In this document: positions 31,974-41,900 of the stretch, one piece after another
Numbering within the stretch: the stretch's first letter is position 1
Layout: every line of letters begins with the position of its first letter
Assembly: GCA_964390295.1 (NCBI GenBank)
Contig: CAYMHR010000002.1
Location: forward strand, 34,724 to 98,723
Reading direction: 5' to 3'
DNA length: 64,000 bases
Origin: RGIG3009 sp964390295
GTDB lineage: Bacteria > Bacillota > Clostridia > Oscillospirales > Acutalibacteraceae
Notes under the pieces: generated by a model
Database searches by the model: none
Seen by the model: only the letters and a program-made list of their open reading frames with translations
Told to the model about the DNA's origin: nothing
Position numbers and translations under genes: made by a program

Positions 31974-34435
31974 TACAGCTCATCTCCTTCCCCATCATCG
32001 ATAACTACGGATTCGTCCGGGACGACGGTAACGTCACCGTCATCGGGCATGACGTCCGGTTCCGGCTGCTCCAGACTCCACCGATCGGTGTCGTAAACGA
32101 AGCTGCCCGCCTTGACGGTAACACCGTCGATTTCAACGTCGTAGTCGTTATAGTTTACCACGACCTGCACGCCATTGGCATAACCGGTGAGGTAAACCAT
32201 GTCGTCCAGCTTGCCGTGCTGGGTGATCTCTTGATCGTGCACCTTTTCCAGCAGAGGCATATACTCTTTATAATAGCCCAGAGCCTGCGTCATCCACAGC
32301 TTGTAGCTGGAACCGTAGAGATGATCGTAATCGGTATCGAACAAGGCCGAAGAATCTTCGTAAACGCCGACGTACAGCAGCTCGCTACCGGTTTCCACGC
32401 CGGCCAGGTAAGTGACCTCCGGGTTGCCGGACTGCGGGATGGATTCCGTGGTGTAGGAAATCCAGCCGTGCAGGACCGCCTGATAGAACGGAACGTCCTC
32501 GTTGAACAGGTCGTAGCCGCTGGAGTGCGTGGGCACTTCGGTAATCAGGTCGGCGTAAGGCAACACGTAGGCGTTGCCGCCGCTGAAGCTCATTTTGGTC
32601 TTGCCGACGTACTGCTTCAGCACATTTTCCACGGTAGCCGGGAAGTGGTAACGATATTGCTCGTTGTCCTCGTAATAGTTGGAGTAGCAATAATCACCGA
32701 GATTGCCCAGGCTGACGGCGGCAAATTTTTCTTCGATCAAAGAATCCATGTAGCGGTCTGCCGCCCACTGAATCTTTTCCGGGGTAAGAACGACCGTTAC
32801 GTCGGAATTCAGCTCGTACACGTACGTAGAAAGCATGTACTTTTGCTGGTAAGAGACCTTACCGAACACGGTGCGGATACCGCTGCTGCGAGCCGACACG
32901 CCGTTGCCGCTCTTTTGGAAGGTGAGCAGATCAACGTCGGGATAGAAGGTGATGCCACTCGTGGCAGTAAAGCTCTGTAAGGCATCCAAGCCGTCGCTAC
33001 CGCCGAGCTTGCTGATGGGCGAAACCTTTTTGGGGAGCTTTTTGTTTTCCATGCCGTTGTTGCTCCAGCCAAGGTAACGCAGGGTGAGCTTATCGGCACC
33101 GCCGCTCTTCAGCTCGCCCAAAATGGATTGACACTGATCATACGTGGTCAGCGAAACCGTTTCGGTATACGGAATGATTCCCAGGAACGTTGCTGATTGC
33201 TCGAAGGCGCCGACGGCATCCACGTGGAAGGTCGGGTCGGTGTTCTTTTGCGTCAGGCTCTTTTCCGTTTTCAAATACTCGCGGTACGCCGTGGCGATGC
33301 CGATGTAATTGGCATCGTTGCCGGACAGTGTGCCGTAGCACACGCGGTACACGTCACCCTTATTAAAGTGGGGCTCGGCAACCAGGTTAACGTCACGCTT
33401 GTTGAACAGGTTCAACTGCTTTTGCAGGACGCTGTAGTGGAAAATACTGCTGGCGCCGTTGTAGCCGAACTTTTTGTTGCCGGACATGGCGGTGATCGAG
33501 GCAGAGCCGTCACCCTCGGTGATGATACCGTACAGGGCGGAATTGCCCTTGACGATGCCGAACACCGGCAGGCGGATGTCCTCGGTGGAAGTGACCTTCT
33601 TGCTTTCCACAATCGCCATATCGTCGCCGTAAACCATGGATTCGTACTGGCGATAGCCCAGGTCGTAGTAAGCGTTGTTATTGAAGTTGATCAGAGCGCC
33701 GCAACCATCGGGGACGAACACGTAGCCGTCCTCTTTCCAGTCGCCGGAGCCAAACGCCGGCAACAGGTTGACGGTAATCAGCACGTGTTCGTTGCCGTCG
33801 TCGATTTCATCCGCCAGAATGGTGGCGTAGAATTTGCCACCCTCCAGTGTATACGTAACGGGAACTTTAATGCCGACCGCCGGGAAGGCGTAGGTAACCT
33901 TCAAGCCGTTGTCCAGCTTTTCAACCTTGATATTCTCCAGTCCCAAATCGATACAGTCGAACTTGGAGGTTCGCTCTTCGGTAAAGGACTTGGTTGCCAT
34001 TTCCTCACGGCTGATGCTTTCGATAACGATCTGCGAGCGCACGCTCTGGTTGGAGGCGCCGATCGTCGGATCGTCGGCATCGATTTCCTGGTCAGCGGTG
34101 CTGAACCAGCGCACAACCTTGCCGTCTACGGTTTCCTGCAGATAGAACAGGCCCGTTCCGCCGGCGGCGTCGTAATACATGGACAGACCGTTTTCGTCGC
34201 CGCAGAGCTTTTCGTAAGCGTCATACGGATCGTCGTCGGACGGCTCGCCATCCACGACGTCGCCATCCACACTGTCGACGGGTTCGTCATCGGTAGCGAC
34301 GTCATCCGTCGCACCGATCGTATCGTCGTCGGTCAACTCGTCACCTACTTCGGCAAGAACGCCGACATTCATCATCAGCACTAACGCCACCGAGAGGATC
34401 ATGCAGATAATGAACCGAAGCTGTTTGTTGTTCAT
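31973..34435 (-). CDS. DUF5696-containing extracytoplasmic protein
   Basis: 820 residues. An N-terminal signal/anchor (IICMILSVALVLMMNVGVLA), an Asp-rich linker (about 30-75), then a large mixed domain with VPDGCGALINFNN, LPVFGIVKGNSALYGIITEGDGSA and LRYLGWSNNGMENKKLPKKVSP, which resembles DUF5696 proteins from glycan ABC loci. The last 60 residues are again acidic. Its fixed place between importer genes suggests a role in binding or processing the glycan at the membrane. No catalytic site is claimed. Confidence 0.75.
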   Translation of the reverse strand: MNNKQLRFIICMILSVALVLMMNVGVLAEVGDELTDDDTIGATDDVATDDEPVDSVDGDVVDGEPSDDDPYDAYEKLCGDENGLSMYYDAAGGTGLFYLQETVDGKVVRWFSTADQEIDADDPTIGASNQSVRSQIVIESISREEMATKSFTEERTSKFDCIDLGLENIKVEKLDNGLKVTYAFPAVGIKVPVTYTLEGGKFYATILADEIDDGNEHVLITVNLLPAFGSGDWKEDGYVFVPDGCGALINFNNNAYYDLGYRQYESMVYGDDMAIVESKKVTSTEDIRLPVFGIVKGNSALYGIITEGDGSASITAMSGNKKFGYNGASSIFHYSVLQKQLNLFNKRDVNLVAEPHFNKGDVYRVCYGTLSGNDANYIGIATAYREYLKTEKSLTQKNTDPTFHVDAVGAFEQSATFLGIIPYTETVSLTTYDQCQSILGELKSGGADKLTLRYLGWSNNGMENKKLPKKVSPISKLGGSDGLDALQSFTATSGITFYPDVDLLTFQKSGNGVSARSSGIRTVFGKVSYQQKYMLSTYVYELNSDVTVVLTPEKIQWAADRYMDSLIEEKFAAVSLGNLGDYCYSNYYEDNEQYRYHFPATVENVLKQYVGKTKMSFSGGNAYVLPYADLITEVPTHSSGYDLFNEDVPFYQAVLHGWISYTTESIPQSGNPEVTYLAGVETGSELLYVGVYEDSSALFDTDYDHLYGSSYKLWMTQALGYYKEYMPLLEKVHDQEITQHGKLDDMVYLTGYANGVQVVVNYNDYDVEIDGVTVKAGSFVYDTDRWSLEQPEPDVMPDDGDVTVVPDESVVIDDGEGDEL

Positions 34436-34456
34436 TGATAATCTCTCCTCTCTAAA

Positions 34457-36880
34457 TTAGCGGCTGATAAGCTCGGTAATGATGGACTGGAAGAAGCTGA
34501 TGGTCTGCTGCATCAAGCTTAAGAACATGACGATCAGGAACACGATCGCAGCCATACCGAGCACCGTAGCGACGATCGAGAACACGGACTGGGTCATGGT
34601 ATATTCGTGGATCGCCGCCAAGCCGCTGAGCAACAACAGCGCCGACCACAGGATGCCAACCACCAGGATGATGCTCATGATGGCGCCCTCCGACGTGGCA
34701 AGGAAGTTGGAGGCGATCACGTTGATCAGCATGGCGAAGATGAGCGGCAAGAGGCTGTACGCGGTAACGCAGGCAATTTCCTTGAGGTTGCCGTTGCCGT
34801 TAAACAACGTACACACCGCCCAGTTGGCGATGACAAACAGAATTGCGATGCCAATGGTTTTCAGAACCATGATCGGCAAGCTGTAATCCGAGGTCCGGTT
34901 TTCATTGAAAATAAAGCCGGTGGCGAAGAATTGCAGCGTAAAGGTAAAGAACAAGATGACCAACAAAATGCTGACTACACGCCACGAACCAATCTTACGC
35001 GGCTTTAACTGCTGGAAGCCGTCCGCCGGATGGAACAGCGTATACAGCGGGAAGGTGTATTTGGATTCCAGCTTGCTATAGGCGCTGGCGCTCCGCTCTT
35101 TTGCCTTCTTGCTACGCACGCGCTTAATCACCTGTGCGGCAATCAGCAATGCGATAATCACGCCGACAACCGGCAGGAACCATTGTTTGATCAGGTCGTT
35201 GCGATATTCCTGATAGGAATCGGAATACGACTCGCGATCACCTGCCAGCTTGAAGTACTCCATAGCCTTGCTGTACTCACCCATCATGTCGTACACGTGA
35301 CCGATGCCGTAGTACGCGTAAGCGTTGTTGGAGTTGGCCTCCAGCAGGGAGTTCCAAATTTTCAGCGAGCCTTCGTAATCCTCGTCTTCCAGACGGGTCA
35401 GCGCTTCACGGTACTGCTTACCGTACGCCGTCGGCTCGAAGATTTGAATGAGGCACTTGTTGGCATCCACAACCAGCACGGCATCTCCGATCGATTCGAC
35501 AGCCACCGGCTTGTCGAAGGTACCGACCTGATCGCCGTAGGCCCCGAACACCGCTACCAACGTGCCGCGTTCGGTGTACTGGAAGACTTTACCGCGGTTG
35601 GTATCCAACATGTTGATAAAGCCGTTTTCATCCACGTCCAGGTCGATGAAGTTCGTAACCTTGGTTTCACTCTTACCCAAGCGGTCCCATTCCAGGTCAC
35701 CGAAAACGATTTCGGAATCGAGAATGTTTTTGCCTAAGTAGTTCAGCTTACGAATGACACCCTCCGGAACCACGGTGGTTTCCGCCACCGTGGTGCAGGT
35801 GTACAGGAAGCCTTCGTCATCGACGTCGAAGCTGGCAATATTGATCGGCGTGGAGGTTTGCATACCTTCCAACTGCTCCTGCGTCAGGAACGGACGAAGC
35901 ATGTACTTCATAACAACTTCGCTGGTCTTTTCCACTTCGTTTCCGCCAAAGAAGCGTTGGAATTCGCCCTTGGAGTTGAACACGTAAGCGCCCATGTTGT
36001 TGCTGTGGGCGATCGCATACAGGTTGTTACGGTTGTCCACGATGACCTTGCAGACGTCGAAGGGCAAATCCGCATCCTGGTGAGTTTCCGAAGCGTCGGG
36101 AACGATCTCGTAATCCAAAGTCGCCTTGTGCTGGTCGGTTTCGGACATACGGTATACCGCGACCCGACCGCCCTTGGTATCGGCAACGTAGATACGGCCG
36201 TCGTTGCCGACCGTGACGCCTTCAGCCTCCTGAATGTCGGAGCTTTTAATGATCGGCTTGGTGGTATCGCTCGGCGTTACCATAACCGGATCACCGTACG
36301 GATCAAAAACTTCTTCACCCGTGATCGGATGAACCAGTTGAATGTCCTCAGCGAGGTTACCTTCTTCATCCATCAGAAGCTCGTACTCCTGCACCATGAT
36401 CGGGTCGCCGTTTTCATCGCTCAGCACGACCTCGACCAGCTCAAAAGTCTCCATATCCATATAGGAATAAGAGACGGTGGTCATGGAAGGCTCCTCAAAG
36501 TAAACGACATTGTTGTAAGTAAAGTCCTCGTTCAGCACGATGAGGCGACAAACGTCGTCGTCACCACTGAGCGAATTTAAGCTGTCCAGCATATAGATCA
36601 GCTTGTGATCCTGATCGTAAAAAATATCGGTGGGATACTGGAAGCTACCGAGATCCACGTCGGTCTGTCCCGCCTTGTGTGCCTGCTCTGTCAAGCTGGC
36701 ACCGGTAATACGCCCTGCAGGGACGTACGCGGCGGGTGCGGAAATGGATTCCTCATAGTTGTTGTAGTCATACGTCGTATAGGCAACGTTGTTACCGGGC
36801 AACGCCCCGACCGACACAGACAGCGTGCATACCAGCAGCAATACCGCTACCAGAATCGCGCCTAACGTTTTTTTCGGCAT
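34457..36880 (-). CDS. NHL-type propeller, TPR and Yip1-domain membrane protein
   Basis: 807 residues from ATG 36880; a GTG at 36895 is possible. Signal peptide 1-27, an extracellular beta-propeller of NHL-like blades at about 60-495 (YPTDIFYDQDHKLIYMLDS; DVDENGFINMLDTNRGKVF), TPR repeats at about 500-570 (YAYYGIGHVYDMMGEYSKAM), a membrane helix near 585-603, a basic cytosolic stretch and a Yip1 domain with five helices to the C-terminus. It lies between the two permease systems. It probably couples an outside sensor/scaffold to the membrane; that is inference. Confidence 0.82.
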   Translation of the reverse strand: MPKKTLGAILVAVLLLVCTLSVSVGALPGNNVAYTTYDYNNYEESISAPAAYVPAGRITGASLTEQAHKAGQTDVDLGSFQYPTDIFYDQDHKLIYMLDSLNSLSGDDDVCRLIVLNEDFTYNNVVYFEEPSMTTVSYSYMDMETFELVEVVLSDENGDPIMVQEYELLMDEEGNLAEDIQLVHPITGEEVFDPYGDPVMVTPSDTTKPIIKSSDIQEAEGVTVGNDGRIYVADTKGGRVAVYRMSETDQHKATLDYEIVPDASETHQDADLPFDVCKVIVDNRNNLYAIAHSNNMGAYVFNSKGEFQRFFGGNEVEKTSEVVMKYMLRPFLTQEQLEGMQTSTPINIASFDVDDEGFLYTCTTVAETTVVPEGVIRKLNYLGKNILDSEIVFGDLEWDRLGKSETKVTNFIDLDVDENGFINMLDTNRGKVFQYTERGTLVAVFGAYGDQVGTFDKPVAVESIGDAVLVVDANKCLIQIFEPTAYGKQYREALTRLEDEDYEGSLKIWNSLLEANSNNAYAYYGIGHVYDMMGEYSKAMEYFKLAGDRESYSDSYQEYRNDLIKQWFLPVVGVIIALLIAAQVIKRVRSKKAKERSASAYSKLESKYTFPLYTLFHPADGFQQLKPRKIGSWRVVSILLVILFFTFTLQFFATGFIFNENRTSDYSLPIMVLKTIGIAILFVIANWAVCTLFNGNGNLKEIACVTAYSLLPLIFAMLINVIASNFLATSEGAIMSIILVVGILWSALLLLSGLAAIHEYTMTQSVFSIVATVLGMAAIVFLIVMFLSLMQQTISFFQSIITELISR

Positions 36881-36920
36881 AAGCCAAACACGCACCTTTC
36901 TGCAAACTAACGTTGTTGCG

Positions 36921-37823
36921 TTATTTCAAACCGGAGTGGGACATCGTTTCGGTAATGGAGCTTTGCGAGATCAGGAACACGATGATCGGCAAAAGCATCA
37001 TGATGACCGCCACTGCGGAGCCTGCACCGGCACGTGCGATACCGCCCGCCGCAATCGAAGACAAAACGGACGGCAACTGCTTCAGCTCTTCGCTGTAAAT
37101 GTACGTCCCGTTTGTCGAGTTCCAGAAATTCTGGAAGGAGAAGATGATCAAGGTCATCCAACCGGCACGGACACTGGGCGTTACGATGCGGAAGAAAATG
37201 GTAAATTCACTGGCACCGTCGATTCGTGCGGCTTCCAGAGTGGAATCCGGGATCGCGGTTACCATGAACTGACGCATCAGGAAGACGCCCATGGTACCGG
37301 CCATAGCGGGCAGCAGAACCGCCCAATAGGTATCCACCATGCCCAGACCGGCAATGATGAGGTAACGCGGCATCTCGGTAACGCTTCCGTTAAACAACAT
37401 GGCGATGATGATGGCGCTGGAGATAAACTCACGACCGGGGAAGCGGCCCTTCGCCAGCGGATACGCCGCCAGAGTGGAGATAAACACCGAGATGAACGTA
37501 CCGACCACGGCGATCAGCAAGCTGTTGAACAGGTAACGGCTAAAGGGGACCCACAGGTTACCCGCCAGCTTTAAGACCATCTTAAAGTTTTCAATCGTCG
37601 GGTTTTGCACAAAGAACTTCGGCGGATACGCATAAATTTCTTCGATGGGCTTAAATGCCTGAATCACCGAGTAGATAACCGGCAACAGCATAAACAGCGA
37701 CATCAGCGTAACGAACAGGCCGATGGCAATCGTGCCGCCTTTGGAACGGGATAGAATGACGCGGTGCGTTTTCAACCGTTTGAGATTGACCGGCTTGTCT
37801 TTTTTGGCAAATTTCAATGTCAT
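36921..37823 (-). CDS. ABC sugar permease, MalG type (system 1)
   Basis: 300 residues, six membrane helices, EAA loop LEAARIDGASEFTIF. Start behind TAAGGAGGGATAGAA. Its first 25 codons and ribosome-binding site are repeated exactly in the tandem duplication upstream (37749-38144), but this copy is complete. Partner of the MalF-type gene at 38034 and the large solute-binding protein at 38956. Confidence 0.93.
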   Translation of the reverse strand: MTLKFAKKDKPVNLKRLKTHRVILSRSKGGTIAIGLFVTLMSLFMLLPVIYSVIQAFKPIEEIYAYPPKFFVQNPTIENFKMVLKLAGNLWVPFSRYLFNSLLIAVVGTFISVFISTLAAYPLAKGRFPGREFISSAIIIAMLFNGSVTEMPRYLIIAGLGMVDTYWAVLLPAMAGTMGVFLMRQFMVTAIPDSTLEAARIDGASEFTIFFRIVTPSVRAGWMTLIIFSFQNFWNSTNGTYIYSEELKQLPSVLSSIAAGGIARAGAGSAVAVIMMLLPIIVFLISQSSITETMSHSGLK

Positions 37824-38144
37824 TTCTATCCCTCCTTACGCAGAAATCTTCGACAGCAGCTTGTTAATCAGCTTCCAGCTCAAGAACATCAGCAGGAACA
37901 GTACAACGGCGGCCGCTGAAGCGTAACCCATTTCGTAACGAACGTTGGATAGAATGACGCGGTGCGTTTTCAACCGTTTGAGATTGACCGGCTTGTCTTT
38001 TTTGGCAAATTTCAATGTCATTTCTATCCCTCCTTACGCAGAAATCTTCGACAGCAGCTTGTTAATCAGCTTCCAGCTCAAGAACATCAGCAGGAACAGT
38101 ACAACGGCGGCCGCTGAAGCGTAACCCATTTCGTAACGAACGTT
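37749..38144. repeat. Exact 198-bp tandem duplication across a permease junction
   Basis: 37749-37946 and 37947-38144 are identical. The unit covers the last 37 codons of the MalF-type gene, the intergenic ribosome-binding site and the first 25 codons of the MalG-type gene. The bases GG recur at the edges (37947-37948 and 38145-38146), a short homology at the junction. Both full-length genes survive. Confidence 0.95.
37836..38021 (-). CDS. Chimeric 61-residue frame created by the tandem duplication
   Basis: It starts with the MalG-type N-terminus (MTLKFAKKDKPVNLKRLKTH) and is fused in frame after 25 residues to the last 36 residues of the MalF-type protein, including its final membrane helix. 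It has a full copy of the MalG Shine-Dalgarno, so it is probably translated if the duplication is real. A function is not expected. Confidence 0.6.
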   Translation of the reverse strand: MTLKFAKKDKPVNLKRLKTHRVILSNVRYEMGYASAAAVVLFLLMFLSWKLINKLLSKISA

Positions 38145-38939
38145 GGCGTGGTCCTGAATATGTAGAACCAACGTGTGCGTCGAATAGTTGGTACTGGGGT
38201 TACCGGTAATCGTCGGAGCGATGGAGAATGCGGACGAAATGGACTGCACCGCACCGAACAGCAGGAATTCCTTCATCTGCGGGAAGGTAACGTAGTAGAG
38301 CTCCTGCCAGCGGTTACGCAAACCGTCGATCGCCGCCGCTTCGAAGAAGGAGTGATCCAGCGATTGCAAACCGGAAACGAACGACAGGAAGCCGGTACCG
38401 AAGCTACCCCAGATGGCGACAATGATCGCCACCGTCATGGTATAAGTGGAGTCGGTCAGCCATTGAATCGGATCGGAGATAATACCGAGCTTCAGGAGTA
38501 GGTCATTTAAGAAGCCCTTGGAGTCGGTGGAGAAGATGTACGTCCAAATCGTGGCGGCACCGCCGCACAGTGCCGGCGTATACATAAAGAAGGTATACAG
38601 CACGCGCAGGCGATAGCCCAGTTCGTTGATCAGCCACGCCACCACGAAGCTCAAAATGTAGCCGACGGGGCCGACGATCAACGCCATGATCAGCGTATTT
38701 TTCAGCGAGATCATGTAGACGTCGTCTTCAAAAAGCAAGCGAATGTAGTTTTCCACGCCGGTGAAGCTGGGAAACTGCACCATGTTGAAGTTGGTAAAGC
38801 TCAATACGATAGCCGCCAAAATCGGCAGGATTGTAAAGGCGATAAAGGCAATCAGGAACGGGGACAACATTGCGTAGTGCGCCATGTAGCTCTGCCGTGC
38901 CTGTGCATTCAGGCTGGACGATTTCTTTTTAGCACTCAT
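38034..38939 (-). CDS. ABC sugar permease, MalF type (system 1)
   Basis: 301 residues from ATG 38939 (a GTG one codon earlier is possible) behind AAAGGAGGGG. Six membrane helices, EAA loop FEAAAIDGLRNRWQE. Receives substrate from the 1021-residue solute-binding protein encoded just upstream. Its 3' end forms the start of the 198-bp duplication. Confidence 0.93.
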   Translation of the reverse strand: MSAKKKSSSLNAQARQSYMAHYAMLSPFLIAFIAFTILPILAAIVLSFTNFNMVQFPSFTGVENYIRLLFEDDVYMISLKNTLIMALIVGPVGYILSFVVAWLINELGYRLRVLYTFFMYTPALCGGAATIWTYIFSTDSKGFLNDLLLKLGIISDPIQWLTDSTYTMTVAIIVAIWGSFGTGFLSFVSGLQSLDHSFFEAAAIDGLRNRWQELYYVTFPQMKEFLLFGAVQSISSAFSIAPTITGNPSTNYSTHTLVLHIQDHANVRYEMGYASAAAVVLFLLMFLSWKLINKLLSKISA

Positions 38940-38955
38940 CACGAATCCCCTCCTT

Positions 38956-41900
38956 TTAATACTTCAAGCCAAACTCTTTGCGCTTACGGGTGATTTCCGC
39001 GTTGATGTCACGGTTGTAATTCGACAACGTGCGACGCGGCTCAAGGTTATCATCCAACGTAGAACGCAGAGCGTTGGTCAACGAACGAGCCAACAGATAG
39101 TCGCCAGGGACGGAGTAGACGTTATCGGTCCACACGCGCTGGGCATCCAAAATGCGAAGCTCTTCATCCGTCCAGCCCATGCTCTGGAAGGCTTTGATGG
39201 AGGCAGGCGTGTAACGCGCCGCAACGCCCATGGTGGCCTCCAGCTCTTGGCCGTAACGAATCTGTTGATCCGTTGCCGTCCACCAGCTCAAGAACTCAAA
39301 CGCACTGTCTGCCACGCCGCGATCGATCGCCGAAGTCATCAGCATACAACCGGTTCCGCCGGAAGCAGACATGTGGTTGATAAGAATTTCACCGTTATCG
39401 TCATACACGGGAATCGGGTCGCCGTTGGCATCCAATGCCAGCTCACCGGAATCGGTCAGCTTCCAGGTGCCGCGCGCGACGATCTTTTCGCCGTCCTCAT
39501 CCAAGACGTATTCACCGTTGGCATCCTTCTTATACTGAACCATACCCGGGATCGGAGCCATCGACCACAAGCCGCGCAATTCGGGAGCGGCCGCCATCAA
39601 CTGGTTGTAGGTTGTGTAAGTGCTGAAGCCGATCGGCACGTCGCCGGTACGGAAGCGGTTATAGAAGTCGATACTGCGCTCCACGCCGTACTTGGAATAG
39701 AATTCCGACCACTCCTCGAAGGACTCGTAAGCCTCGATGGTGTCGAACAACGTCGCCGTACGATCTTCATTATAGTAAGTACTGCCGCGCTGGAACAGGA
39801 GACTCTGGAACACGTCGATGCTGCCGGAAACGCCCGGTGTGCCGGAAGAGGTCTCCACCATACCGGCGTTCAGGTTCTGGCCCTGCAGGGTACGGAGCAT
39901 CTCGCGGAATTCATCCCAATCGTCGGGGACCTCCAGATCAAGCTCCTCCATAATGTCGGTGCGATAGAAGAGCATCGGCCACGTTTGCGTTTCGGGGATC
40001 GCGTAATAACCGTTTTCATAGAAGAAACGCTTCCATGCTGCTTCCGAGAAAACGCCCTCCGTCTTTTGACGGATGTTATAGCCTTCACCGTTCAAGTCAA
40101 CCAGAGCGCCACGCATGGCCAGGTTGACAACTTCGTCGTAGCCAACCATCAGTGCCGCATCGGGGCCTTTGCCCGCCATCGTTGCCTGCAGCAGCGTGGA
40201 GCCGGTGGAAACCAGGCTCAAGCGAATGGAAATGCCACTCTGTGCGGTGAAGTCGGTAATCATGGAGTTGACGATCTGCATTTGGTCACGACCGGTGGAA
40301 ACCCAGACTTCGACGGTGTCCTTGCCGCCCTCAACCTGATAGTCGGTGAAGAAGGAACCGAAGAACTTTTGGAGGCTGTACCAAATCGTCTCCCAGAAGC
40401 CCGCTTTACCGCTGGGAATTTCTTCCTGGTTGGCCGGGACAAAGTAGAAGCAGTCGATTTCCAACGGCTGCGAGCCGAAGGTAAGCAACAGCGAGCTCAA
40501 GCTCTCGATGCTATCCTTGAAGGAGCTCAGGTCGGCAGTGATCTCATACGACTTGCCGGAGTACAGCTCCATCTTGGCCGCCGCCTCCAACAACGTAGAA
40601 GTCTGCGAGCCGGATTTGCCGGTTACCTTTTTGATATCGTCGGCAATTTGAGTCAGACGATCTCTCTGCTCCAAAAACATGTTCTGCAAGCCGGGGATTT
40701 CGTCTTCCAAATAATAGTCCTGATACACGTCGGGCGAGGTGCCGGTGATCACGATGATTTTACGATAAATCTCGTTCAGCGACAGCACGGACTGCTGGAC
40801 GTTACGCAACACGTCGCACAGCTCGCCGGCAGCAACGGTAAGCGTGATCCGGTCGCCCGGCTCCAGCCAGAGCAACTGCGGGTTTTCCTCGCCGCCGATT
40901 ACAAAAACGTCCCAATCGGAATCATACTTAAAGGGAATGTTGACCGCTTCAGCGAACGGAATCTCGCCGTTGATCTTCAGGGTGCGGTAAGAGATCATGC
41001 CCTGGTTGCTGTCCTGACGGGCACGCATTGCCAGCTTGTACCAACCGGCCGTTTCCACGTTGACCGTCCACGTGATCGACTGACCGGTGGTTCCCCAGTT
41101 GGAGCCGCCGATCGTATTGATCAGCGTATGAGTCGGATGGTTCGGCGTGGTACCGGCGTTCTGGTGGTCGGTCTGGCCGTACAGGGTAGAGTCGGTCTTT
41201 TCGGTCGTCTTTTCCGCCTGCAGGGTTGCATACTTGCCGGTATCCTTGCTTTCGCCCTTTACTGCAGCCGTCTCTTTATAATAGGTAGAATACGAAGGCA
41301 AAGTCTCGGCGTTACTGAAAACGATCTTGTTGACCGCCATCGCCTCACGAACGCGAGTCAGGCGCAGGGTGTGTTCGCCTGCCTCCAAGTATACGTAATA
41401 CGGATCGCTGTACATGCCAAGCTCGTTGACGAACGACGCTTCGATCCAGCGCTGAACCTCAACCTGCTGCGGACGCACGTGGTTACCCAGTGCATCCGTC
41501 GTGGGATCGCCGGCATCCTTCCACATTCTGGACAGAGAAAACGCCTTGGCCTCGGTATAGGGCGTTTCACCGTCAATCGACAAGTCCAGCGCGATGGCAC
41601 GGCCGATCGTATTTTCCTCGCCGCCGTTCAGCGGATAATACGTGGTCGTGACGTTGTAGATGCCGGGCTCCGTCACCGTGAACGTCCACTGGAGGTACGT
41701 ATTGGACGCGTCGAGCACAGCGCCCGACATGCCGTCCTTTTCAACCGTTGCCGCCTCGATGTTTTCGGCGGGATCCGTTGAATCGTAATCCAGATCACCG
41801 ATTCCGTCCACCGTAATGCTTGCCGACGGTTTGGCCGCGTCCTTATACGCCTCGTAATACTCGATGTACGAAGGCGTACCGTCAAACGTTACCGTGTCAA

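Noticed and set aside
39247..41781. An 844-codon open frame opposite the solute-binding fusion
   Set aside because: No start signal and no domain; the minus-strand frame has signal peptide and sugar-binding motifs.
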